Shown here piece by piece: positions 10,901 through 20,848 of a DNA stretch of 64,000 nucleotides (position 1 is the stretch's first letter; each line of letters opens with the position of its first letter). Position numbers and translations under genes: made by a program. The notes under the pieces were generated by a model. That model was not told the DNA's origin and did not search any database. It saw only the letters and a list, made by a program, of their open reading frames with translations. The stretch comes from Diospyros lotus (taxonomy: Eukaryota > Streptophyta > Magnoliopsida > Ericales > Ebenaceae), in assembly GCF_014633365.1 (NCBI RefSeq), contig NC_068350.1:38493119-38557118 (forward strand). The letters are read 5' to 3'.

Positions 10901-13787
10901 GTTGTGAATTCTAGAGGTTGATACAAAAGAAAAAACTTGTACTTTTCCACACTTTGTTTTTCTGGGTTCATCTCCTAAGTTCAAGACTCGAAGTGTTCAC
11001 ACTTCACATCTGAAACTAGTTTATATTGATAATTTATATTGCACTGACAGAAATTTTCCAGTTGCCTAAGCATCTCCATTTTTGTACTTGGAAATGATTT
11101 CCATGCAGATTTCAGGGACAGCTTTGGTGCTGGATGAGATTATTAACCATGTACAGTCCCTACAACGTCAAGTGGAGGTTAGGCCAGCACATATTTTCAG
11201 TATTTGTTCTGTATTGGTTGTTTATTTTCACTGTGTGAAAGACCAAGGGCTTGTTCAAGTGGTAAGAGATTTGGACTTAGTGGGTTCAAGTCTTGGTCTC
11301 TACACATCTTGGTTTAAATGGCCTCTTGGGGCCACGCTCACGACCTTTGGTGGAGGCTTGCTCGGTGGATGTAGATGGGGCAATTTGCATGGACCTATGG
11401 GGATTAGTTGGGCCGAAGGTTTGGACACCCCGGGTTACCGAAAGAAAGATCAGTTATATTGTATGGAATTTCTTCAGAAGATATTCCAAGAAGTCAAAAA
11501 TTTGCAAGAACAAAAGAAGTACCACTGTTTATTTTGTAATTCAGATAGCAATATATTTTGTCTTTTGTTGTGCTTCTCAAACTTTTATCATTTAGTTTGT
11601 GATGAAAATGATTCCTTTTTCAATAAAAATTATGGAGTGACCATAAATCAGAATTGAGTTCCATAATCACTTGCCTTACTCTACGGTTGCTTCAATTACA
11701 CATTGTCTGGTCCATAGCATATTGTCAATTTCTTCGGTCTCTTTCTAATTTAATATTTGTTTGACCTCAGTTCTTATCAATGAGACTTGCAGCTGTTAAC
11801 CCAAGAATTGATTTCAACCTTGACAGTTTATTGGCTGCAGAAGTAAGTTTTCTGCGACCCTCTTTCTTAACTGCTAATACTAGACTCTATAGTGTTGAGT
11901 TTAGATTTCTTGTTTTATACTACTAATAATAACAATGACGACTCCTACTACAGTAACCACACAATAAATCACCATAATTTGCTGTGCCAGGTATGAGATG
12001 GCAATCATTTCATCAACTTGTGCAAGCATTATTATTCCATCCTAAATAACACTGAGCCTAAATTATTCAAGTTCTATGGACTGTGAATTTAGGTAAGAGC
12101 GAAAAATTATGTTTATGGAGTGTGAATATTGCCTCAATTTTGAAACATGCCCACAAAGACTTTAAAGTAGGTTTCCTCCATCAATAATGGCAGACCAGAG
12201 GATCAAACTTGGACCACCTAAGCTATCCGCCAGCTGCACATTAACGTCTTCTAACATCAGTTGAATGTGATTGACCTGTAATATTTTACCAGTACCACAT
12301 CATTACATTTCGCATTGGGGTTAATACTGTGGGGCTCTTAGTCTGGTGTCCCCAATTAAGGCTGCTGCACATGTAGGGATGGGAAGATAACAGATATCCT
12401 CTAAAACCAATCTATATTCAATTCTTACCTATGAACAACTTATTGCTATTGCAACTGGAGGAGTTTCTCGGTCATTTTAGGAAAAGATATCAGAGGTTAT
12501 AAAATTCTTCACCTGCTATGATAGTAATATTGGGTTTCCATTTACGTTCATGAATCTCCATAAAAATGGTTGCCACATGACTCTAGAATGTCATATCGAA
12601 CTGTGTGATGTCAACTTAGCAAAAAAAAAAAAAATACTGTGATTTTATGGAATATGTCTTGAAAATCAGTCATGATAAGTGACCGGGTCCCTTGACTATT
12701 TCAGAAACTATTTTGAGTTTATATTCATTTTTACTACTAGTATTTCATGCAAACTTTCTGAAATTTGCAGAATGGATCACCAGTAGATAGTAATTCCCTG
12801 AGCATGGTTATGCCACTGATGTGGCCGGAGGGACCAGTCAATAGGAACAGACAGCATTCCCAACAATTATGCCATTTTGATGGATTTCATCAGCCAATTT
12901 GGGGAAGGGAAGATATTGCCAACTTCATTACCCCAGAGAACTCATTAATGAGTTTTGACTCTTCAACTAATTCTGGTGATTTATTTAACGTGCAGTTTAT
13001 GTCTCTTTTAGCCTTTTCATTTTATTGATATAAAGGATACAAAGAATGTAAAAAAGGAGGGTGGGGAGTATGCAGCAGGGACATTGAGAAATTCTTTCCA
13101 TTTATTCCTTTTTGTGATGAGGAACCCTAAATGGTCGAACTCCTAATCCTCCTTAAGAGGTTTATGAGTGCCCTTGCAAGGGGCAATCATAATACCACCT
13201 CTTCAGCTAAGGATTAAGCCTATTAGCAGCTGGTAAAATGTTATCCCTTATCAGCCTTGGGGATGGCATCAAAGCATCCAATATTAGTTTCCTTCTTATT
13301 TGACCCTGTAGCCACAATGATTCTTAGGAGACGATGGGTTTGCCATCCAAAGGTAGTCTAGAACTTATTCTATTTTTCCTCCAGGTAATCATACTTCCAA
13401 GATTTAGAATTTCATTACAACTTCAAAGTAGTAATGCAAGAAGTAATTGTTAAATGACAGTATTAACATCTTTGTTTCCACAGAAGTCGATTCCTCTCCC
13501 GCCCTGTGGTAGTAAATCTAGGAAAACGTAGATAAACAACATGTTAACTAAAGGATTTCAGCCTTCAGCTCCAATTTATTCACACCCCTTTCCCATTTTG
13601 TTTGGTGAAAGTTATCAGATCTGATCGATCATCCACTGTTTGTTCCCCCAATTCAACCCTTTTCTTCTCTTGGTGTATTGTTCTCTTGAAAGAAAGGCGA
13701 TTTTGAAAATGATCGCGCTAACTCTTAACAACTCTTTGCATCGATGCAGTGTCTCTGCACTCCAATCAGCTCAGAATGGAACTGTGA
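7967..13787 (+). CDS. bHLH transcription factor, bHLH48/60-like (7 exons)
   Basis: Nuclear DNA-binding regulator of bHLH subfamily XII, expected to dimerise and bind E/G-box DNA. Exons read from GT-AG sites and frame: 7967-8461, 8546-8674, 8758-8823, 11109-11177, 11771-11842, 12771-12975, 13750-13787; together 358 codons, 357 aa. The N-terminal part has [21 protein letters not shown] near residues 35-55, then an acidic/basic linker. The bHLH domain spans about 203-253, starting [17 protein letters not shown]203, E207 and R211 form the H-E-R set typical of G-box binding. Helix 2 ([20 protein letters not shown]) is followed by [15 protein letters not shown] and a tail ending LRMEL. The start is the ATG of the first long frame. 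Intron 3 is 2.3 kb and intron 4 carries a SINE. The 5' leader holds an 80-codon upstream frame. Family assignment is firm; the bHLH48/60 placement rests on remembered similarity. Confidence 0.9.
11237..11452 (+). mobile_element. SINE-like element in bHLH intron 4
   Basis: The body at 11246-11443 has an A-box-like CAAGTGGTAAGAG and a B-box-like GGGTTCAAGTC, spaced as in tRNA-derived SINEs, and ends CCCCGGGTTACCGAAA. It lies between GAAAGACCA (11237-11245) and GAAAGATCA (11444-11452), a possible 9-bp duplication with one mismatch. It has the sense orientation of the host gene and is spliced out with intron 4 (11178-11770). The open frames over it are not genes. Confidence 0.55.
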
Positions 13788-14324
13788 AGATGGGCCGAAA
13801 GGAGCTCCTTCAATAGCTACTACTGTATATATATCAGCTACATTAGCAGTTAGCCGCAGAAGTGGAAAGGAAGGCCTGCATTATGGCCGTGTTTTGCTGC
13901 TGTTTCGGTCAGATGGAAACCCTGATTTATATCTCATTTAGAGACGGGAAAAACCCCAGTATTGTTATCGTCATCTATATCTATATCTATATCTATACAT
14001 ACCTTAGGGAAGGGGTTATTCAATCTGATTCTACATGTATGAGAAGAGAAGACTGATTGATTCATATGTAAAGGACATGGCCTTGCTGCTGTGCCTTATG
14101 TGCCCTACTGTTATGCAAGTTAGAGAAGCCTTTTTGTTAAATGCTCATTTGCCTTGTGGTTGTGGATACTGGATGTTCTTTCTCCTTTGCACGATCAGCA
14201 TTCCATGTTATTCAAATGATCAATATATTCTGAATTAATCACAATAACTAGTGTCTGTATATTTATAGGGGCGACTATGTTGTAAATAATCTAAATTTTA
14301 GGGATATTTTTGTAAAATAATTAT

Positions 14325-14755
14325 AAATTTGGCTAAAATTATATTTTTGCTCATGTATTTTTTTTTTATTTTTTTGTTTAGTCATTCAAATTTTTTATTG
14401 TTTCGGTTATATTGGACCTGCAATTTTAAGTCAATTTAATTTCTAAATTTTAATTATTTTTTTTGTGTGATAATCTAAACTTTTTATTGTTTGATTATAT
14501 TTTTGAATTTGTATTTTTGAGTCAATTTAATTTATATATTTTGATATTTTTTTGTCAAAGTACATGAATTAAATTACCTTAAAAATGTAAATACTAATTA
14601 AAATAACAAAAGGTTTAAATTATCATATAAAAAAAATTAAATTGATTCAAAAATTAGGTTTAAAGGTATAATCGAAATAACAAAAAAATTTGAATGATTA
14701 TGCAAAAAAAACACGTAAAAGTACTACTGATAAAAATATAAATTTGACCAATATT
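14325..14755. repeat. Fold-back (MITE-like) element downstream of the bHLH gene
   Basis: The two halves are long imperfect inverted repeats of each other. The left arm, with TTTAGTCATTCAAATTTTTT near 14378, matches the complement of the right arm near 14680-14700, and the similarity runs for roughly 190 bp. The ends (AATTTGGCTAAAATTATA and its counterpart TATAAATTTGACCAA) mark the approximate limits. No target duplication was recognised. There is no coding capacity. Confidence 0.55.
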
Positions 14756-15170
14756 AGGGGTATCCAAACGATTGATTTAATAACTGTATAGATCAAAATT
14801 TACTAACCGATTAAACCGAATTGATGAACAAAATTGAATCGAATTGATCGATTAACTTGAAAAATCGAACTAACGATAACTAAAAAAATCAAATCCAAAT
14901 TATATAAATCGAAGAAATCGATTAAACCGAAGAAATGTAAATAAATTGAAATAACTAATAGAAAATAAATAAAATCCAAAAAAATGACGTCATTTTATAA
15001 ATATTAAAATATCATTATTTTAAACTTCGTTTGGTTTGATTCTTCCAACTAAAACATCAACTAAAAATTAAAATTAAAATTTTTAAAAAAATTAACTAAA
15101 TTGAATCGATAAAAAAAATTAAATTAAACTAATAAATTTAATTGATTCGATTCTATAAGTTCAGATAAAT
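14756..15170 (+). repeat. hAT-type AT-rich dispersed repeat in the polygalacturonase promoter
   Basis: It begins TAGGGGTATCC, resembling the TAGGGGTGTGC terminus at 19972, and is rich in ATTAAACCGAATTGAT-type motifs shared with the other diverged copies in this window. The right end near 15170 is not defined. It abuts the fold-back element on its left and lies directly upstream of the polygalacturonase gene, so it probably forms part of the distal promoter. Confidence 0.45.
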
Positions 15171-15275
15171 CCAATTCTTGCTTTCTCCCAGTGTATATAT
15201 TTCAAGCGGAGCAGTTGGTAATCTCAATCAAAGCAATGGGCTCCAGTAAGGAAGGCGTGTGAAGGCTACTTTCCT

Positions 15276-15282
15276 TATAAAT
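15276..15282 (+). promoter_or_regulatory. Possible TATA box of the polygalacturonase gene
   Basis: TATAAAT lies 44 bp before the start codon, which would give a very short 5' leader. A second candidate, TATATAT near 15193, would give a leader of about 100 nt. Two short upstream frames, starting at about 15236 and 15318, are out of frame with the main start. The sequence does not decide between the two TATA boxes. Confidence 0.35.
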
Positions 15283-15325
15283 CAATCAATTAAAAGCACT
15301 GACCAGACTCACTACCAATGGGAAG

Positions 15326-18300
15326 ATGACAACCCACTTCTTAGCTTTCCATCTTATCCTGCTCTTCATCCCTAGCCAATGGCTATCTGCCGCGTCACCC
15401 GCCGGCGCGCCAGCCATTCAACTACCCGAATCGGCCGTCACCGTCCGCGACTACGGAGCCGCCGGTGACGGCTTCCACTACGACACCGGGCCCATCCAGG
15501 CCGCCATCGACGCTTGCTCCTCCTCGGCCGCCCTCTCCGGCGGCATATGCCGAGTGGTCTTTCCTCCTGGGAGGTACCTCACGGCGACGGTGTTCCTGCG
15601 ATCGGGCGTGGTTTTGGAGGTGAAAAGAGGGGCGAAGATATTGGGGGGGACGAGGCGGGAGGACTACCCGGCGGAGGCGAGGCTGTGGTACGTGGTGGTG
15701 GCGGAGGAGGCGGCGGAGTTGGGGATAACGGGCGGAGGGGAGATCGACGGGCAGGGGCTGGAGTTCGTGGAGAGGTTCGATGAGAGGAAAAACGTGATGG
15801 TGAGTTGGAACCGGACGGGGGCGTGTTTGGGAGACGAGTGTAGGCCCCGGCTGGTTGGTTTCATTGGCTGCCGGAACGTTCGTCTCTCCGGCATCCGCTT
15901 CGTTCAGCCTGCCTACTGGTGGTGCGTCTCTCTCTCTCTCTCCTGATTTGGGAAAGTTTGATCGAAGCATCCATGATTAATTTTTTATCAAAGCATTCAA
16001 ATTTAATTTTTATGCACATTTTTTAAGATAGTTGATGATAAAGTTATTCCCTTGTCATATAAATAGCATGCTCATTAAATTTTGTATTAAAATATAAAAA
16101 TATTATTAAATTTTAATTTATAATTAAAAGGCAACCAAATTTTAATTTATTATATATAATTCTATAATTATGATTAATTATTGTTAAAAGAGATTAACAA
16201 AATATTAAAAATTTAATAATTTAGAGCGAAATTTAGTTATCTTTTTATATTTTAGTGCAAAGTTCAGTGATATTTTTGTATTATTGTACAAAGTTCAATA
16301 ACCATTTGTACTATTTACCGTCCATGTTGTTAGTCTATTTTAATGATAATTGACGATAATTATGGAATTATATATTAAATTGAAATCTAGTGGTCTTTTG
16401 CTTATAAATTAAAGTTTAATGACCTTTTTTATTTTAATACAAAGTTTATTGATCATTTGTGTTATTTAGTCGTCCACATTGTTAGCTAGTCAACACCCTA
16501 TTAGCTTCTTTTAATGATAATTGACGGTTGTTATGAAATTATATACTAAATTAAAATTCAAGGACGTTTTGTCTACAAATTGAACTTCAGTGACCTTTTA
16601 CCATAATACAAAATTCAATGACCATTTATGCTATTTAGCCTTCTGTTCACTCCTTAAAAGCGTGGAGAGCCCCGCATTGGAGATGTTAGTATCTAGTCAA
16701 ATGTAAATTACATTTTTATGTGTATTTTTTTAATCTTATTTGTTCAATCTCTTTTAATACAATTTCTTATTTTTAAAATTGAAACAGACAATCAAACACT
16801 AATTTTTGTTCTGGGTCTTAAAATTTTGTGAAGGAAAACCTAAAAATGAAACAAATGCTCCTCCATTGATAGGGCCCTTAAAATGTAACACAATGAGGGC
16901 ATAATTGTGTTCTTCTGGCTCATGAAGATAGTTTTGTTGCAGCTTGCACATAGTAAGGTGTGAGAACACATCCATTGAAGATGTCTCAATCCATGGAGAT
17001 TTCAACACACCCAACAATGATGGCATAGACATAGAGGACTCAAACAATACACTCATCACAAGATGCAACATAAACACAGGAGATGATGCAATCTGTCCCA
17101 AGACTTACAATTCCCCTCTCTACAACCTCACTGCAACAGACTGCTGGATCCGAACCAAATCCTCGGCCATCAAGCTCGGCAGCGCTAGCTGGTTCGAGTT
17201 CAAGGGCCTGGTGTTCGATAACATCACCATTGTCGACTCCCATCGTGGCCTTGGAATGCAGATACGCGATGGAGGTAACATCTTTCCATTCCCCTGTTCT
17301 CCTCATCAGCCATTTTTACTCTTTGGTCACTTAGATTTGGAAATGATTGGTGAGATAGAATTCATGTAGTTGACTTCACATAGCGGGGTTTAAGGCTTGA
17401 CATGATGTTGTTGTTGTTGGTTGCTTAGGTTTAGCTCCCCCACAAACCTATCATAATCCTTGGCTGCATATTGACAGAGATTGTTCACATTAGCTAGTTG
17501 GCTTAAGGAGGGGTTCTTGATTGTGAAAAATCTGCTCCTTTGGTGTATATCAATGATCTTAGATTGTTTTCTTTTGCCCTCTGATCTTATGAATCTTATG
17601 CAAGTTCAATCTACTGTTTTTGACTACTAATCACGCTAGTGAAAACCGGGAGAATTGCTCATGCTGATGATCAACTACATTGCGACGTAGGCTTGATGGC
17701 AGCCCTCTTTTTTTTTTCCATGAAATTTGCTCAATCTCATACTGTTCTCTTCTGCTCTCTGATCTTGGGAATCTTATGCAACTTCGATCTACTGTTTTTG
17801 CCTAAAATAAGTACTGCCATTGAACGAAAGAAAACCGAGAGAAGTGTGTATACCAATGATCAAAGATTATGCAACACAGGCTTGATGGCAGCCCTCTTTT
17901 TTTTTTTTCCATGAAATTTGCTCAATCTCATACTGTTCTCTTCTGCTCTCTGATCTTGGGAATCTTACCCAACTTCAGTCTACTGTTTTCGCCTAAACTA
18001 AGTACTGCTATTGAACGAAAGAAAACCAAGAAAAGTGTGTATGCTAATGATCAAATCTTATGCAACACAGGCTTGATAACAGTCCTTTTGTCAAGAAATT
18101 TGCTTTATCTCGGATGCTTTCCTCTGCTCTTTGATCTTGGGATTCTTCTACTGTTTCAACTAGAATAAGTACTTCTATTGAACGAAAGCAAACCAGGAGA
18201 ATTGTGTATGCCAATGATCAAATAGTATGAACATAGGATTGACGACAGCCCTGTTTGTGATGAAAATTGCAGGAAATGTGAGTGATGTTACCTTCACAAA

Positions 18301-18751
18301 CATTGACATCAGAACAAGATACTACGATCCCTCCTGGTGGGGCAGAGCCGAGCCGATCTACCTGACAACCTGCCCCAGAGACAGCAACTCAAAAGCAGGG
18401 TCAATCTCCAACGTGCAGTTCATCAACATCACAGCAACATCTGAAAATGGAGTCTTCCTGTCAGGCTCTCAGGGGGCGACCTTGAGCAATCTGAAGTTCC
18501 TGAATGTCAATCTGAGTTACAGAAGATGGACAAACTACGCCGCCGGAATGGTCGACTACCGGCCGGGATGTCAGGGGCTCGTAAACCACAACACGTCGGG
18601 GATGATGATGGAGCATGTGGAAGGGCTGGAACTCGAAAATGTGGACATGAGATGGTCGGGAGCGCCGTGGAACAATCCTCTGGACTTGAGGCCTTCAACT
18701 GTGAATAACATTTCTTTCCTCAACTTCCACTCAAGCCTATTTGCATTGTAG
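15326..18751 (+). CDS. GH28 polygalacturonase-like secreted protein (3 exons)
   Basis: Predicted cell-wall pectin-degrading enzyme of glycoside hydrolase family 28. Exons 15326-15921, 16943-17274 and 18273-18751 join in frame to 469 codons, 468 aa, near the usual length. Residues 1-22 (FLAFHLILLFIPSQW) form a signal peptide, so the protein should enter the secretory pathway. VRDYGAAGDG is the usual N-terminal start of the beta-helix. Acidic catalytic motifs are NNDGIDIED (NTD-type) and GDDAIC. The loop that usually carries the catalytic histidine reads LGSAS, and the usual RIK element is replaced by MQIRDGG. This matches a divergent plant clade with RGLGMQIRDGG, YYDPSWWGRAEPIY and DYRPGCQGLVNH, whose hydrolase activity is less certain. 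Exon 1 is markedly GC-rich and CpG-rich; the other exons are not. Both introns are filled with repeats. The start is the first ATG in the long frame. Confidence 0.9.
16257..16640 (+). repeat. Diverged tandem repeat in polygalacturonase intron 1
   Basis: A unit of about 171 bp is repeated: TGACGATAATTATGGAATTA at 16351 corresponds to TGACGGTTGTTATGAAATTA at 16522. The phrase ACAAAGTTCAATAACCATTTGTACTATTTA recurs in diverged form three times (near 16278, 16440 and 16610). Units are AT-rich and non-coding and end about 300 bp before exon 2. Confidence 0.65.
17357..17419 (+). mobile_element. LINE 3'-end remnant in polygalacturonase intron 2
   Basis: From AGAATTCATGTAG onward this stretch closely follows the 3' end of the LINE at 33345-34408, including ACATAG, the GG(A/T)TAAGGCT-like core and the TGTTGTTGTTG tail. 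Only about 60 bp are present, so this is an extremely 5'-truncated insertion of the same family. No target duplication was identified. It is in the same orientation as the host gene. Confidence 0.6.
17572..18272 (+). repeat. Tandem array (about 190-bp unit) running into a splice acceptor
   Basis: The phrase GCTTGATGGCAGCCCTC occurs at 17691 and 17880, diverged at 18071, and again as GGATTGACGACAGCCCTG at 18237, giving spacings of 189, 191 and 166 bp. Other shared marks are TGAACGAAAG(A/C)AAACC (17820, 18012, 18180), CTCTGATCTTGGGAATCTT and TCTACTGTTTT. The last copy continues GATGAAAATTGCAG, which is the acceptor used by exon 3. The corresponding earlier copies read CATGAAATTTGCTC and lack the AG. 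The array fills about 70 percent of the 998-bp intron. Confidence 0.85.
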
Positions 18752-18879
18752 AGGGTGTTGTCGATTACGAATACGGTTTGGTATTGCTGTGAAATTTTTA
18801 CCGTTACAAGAATCTCTTTTTTGTAACGTGTCAATTATTTGGAGCGTCTCTTTTACTACTATAATTTTATAGTTCTTGA

Positions 18880-19250
18880 ATTTAAGGGTGAATTGTCGTT
18901 TCAGTTAAACAAAAATAACTGACTTGAATCAGTTAAAATTGTCAATTTAATTCAGTTTAAGCCGTAGATCGATTTAGGTCAAGTTGTAGATAAGTTTAGT
19001 TCAGTTTTTAAGTTTGATAATTTTGATTATTTCAATTTGTTCCGTTCTCTATATAAAAAAAAATTAAAATAACTAAATTGATCAAAATATAAAAAACGGC
19101 ATAGTTTTTGCATTTTGTTATTTCAATTTTTGGGTTTGTTTGACTTGTGAATTTATTTGATTGGTTTGATTTGATTTTTAATACAAATTTAGTGTATTCG
19201 ATTTTGAACAATTTGGTAGTGATAGCTCGACTCGAATTAGTCATGATTTA
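18880..19250. repeat. hAT-type AT-rich dispersed repeat downstream of the polygalacturonase gene
   Basis: AT-rich sequence with TTTAGTTCAGTTT, TTTGATTGGTTTGATTTGA and CGACTCGAATTAG motifs. It is similar, in inverted orientation, to the repeat at 345-735. Limits are approximate and no duplication was recognised. The rest of 18752-19963 holds the polygalacturonase 3' end and AT-rich intergenic DNA with a TA dinucleotide run near 19340 and a possible degenerate SINE at 19760-19920. Confidence 0.4.
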
Positions 19251-19963
19251 TGATCCTACCCATATTGTTTGTTAGATCTTCATATTTAAAAGTAAGAAAA
19301 AAATATAGTAAGTTAATTTAAATTATAGAAAAAATATATTATATATATATATATATGATAAGGGTGGAGATGAAATTTGTTACGTCGTGAGAAAAAGTGT
19401 GTAAAATAATAGAACGTGAGAAATGATTTTGTAAAATAAAAGAAAAAGAGGTGAGAAAATTAGCACCACCAGTGGAGAAAAGCCTTACGACTGTCTATTT
19501 ATTCTAAAAGCTCTTGGAATAAATCTCTTTTTGCACTTTCTCTTTTAAATTTTGACGAAATATACTTAATTTATATTTTTTTGATTAAGTATTGGAGGAT
19601 GGTGTAGAAATGCTTTGAACAATCCACTTTGTTCTATGTTTTCAGGTTGATTTGGATAGATTGAACAGACTTATTGAAAAGAAAGATCAAAATTGAATCG
19701 ATAACTCAAATTTAACAAATTTGATTGACGTACATTCTTGAGTTGTAACCTCTTGAGATAATATAAATAGTCTGTTGCACAAGTTTGGGAGTTTGAGATA
19801 TTGTGAGATCGTGAGTTTAATTCTGTTTCGATGTAGAATTGTGAAATCATCTATGTTTATCTAAGAGACTAGATTTTAAGTTTCGATTTGGAGTTAACTT
19901 GTCTGTAAGGTTGACCCAACCCTAAAGCCATATATGCCATGACATAAGACCCAAAATTTATAA

Positions 19964-20848
19964 TATATATGTAGGGGTGTGCATTTTTTCTGTTCGACTG
20001 AACTGATCGATTCGATTCAATTAATTAAGTAATTAAAAATCAGTTCAATTATATTTATAAAAAATTTCAGATATTTCAATTAATCGAAATAACTGAATTC
20101 GTCCGCTCACTATTTTCCCTTACTTTACTGCCCATGATTTTAATTTTACTACCACCCAAATGGTTTCCCCCCCCCCCCCCCCCAAACTTTTTCTCTCTTT
20201 CTCACACAGCCCACGATTTACTTTCCCCCCCCCCCCCCCACGTGACCCTGACATTCTAGTTCCCCCCACCCCCAACCCCCTCCCCCCAAACTTCTTTTTC
20301 CCTTAGATAAGATGGTGTTTTTTTTTTTGTGTGGGTGTTTGGGACTGTAGAGATGTCTTCGACGATTTGAAGTTGCGACGGCAGTAATAATGGTCGTGGG
20401 GAGGAGTTAATGGCAGTTTTAGATGTGTTCTAGCGAAAAGGCAAGCGAGGTTGCTTAGCGTTTCCATTAATTGTCCTAGAAAAGAGTCCAAACCTCTCAG
20501 CCTCACAACATCGGATGTCCCTCCCTCTCTCTCTCCCGCGTGCGCGTGCCAGTTGGTCTATTGCCCATTCATTCCCGGCCTCACCAGTGGTTCATCGCTT
20601 TCCTCCTACCCGCCGGCCTCTCGATTATTGTTCTCAAGACCCCTCCGACACCACCCCAGCTACATCTCTCTCCCTCCGATCATGCTTGCCCATTTGGTTA
20701 TACCGGTTACTTTGGTTTCGATTTTTCGATTAGCGTATCCTATCGGTTCGGTTCAACTCGATTAGTGGGCTATGATCGGTTTGGTTTGGTTGGTAAAAAA
20801 GTTGACAGTTCGATCGGTTATAACCGAATGCTCTCCCCTATATATATA
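19964..20848. mobile_element. Non-autonomous hAT-like element with GC-rich interior
   Basis: The element (19972-20840) has terminal inverted repeats TAGGGGTGTGCAT and ATGCTCTCCCCTA, 11 of 13 positions complementary. It is flanked by TATATATG and TATATATA, an 8-bp duplication with one mismatch, as expected for hAT elements. No transposase is present. The interior holds two C-runs (about 20166-20183 and 20224-20239) and a GC-rich stretch of about 450 bp (20330-20790) with overlapping open frames up to 105 codons. That stretch is unlike its surroundings and may be captured host sequence. I recognise no protein family in it. Confidence 0.65.

Noticed and set aside
12170..12260. Possible minus-strand SINE in the bHLH intron 5 (TAGCTTAGGTGG and AAGTTTGATCC)
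   Set aside because: The boxes are suggestive, but no tail or target duplication was found.
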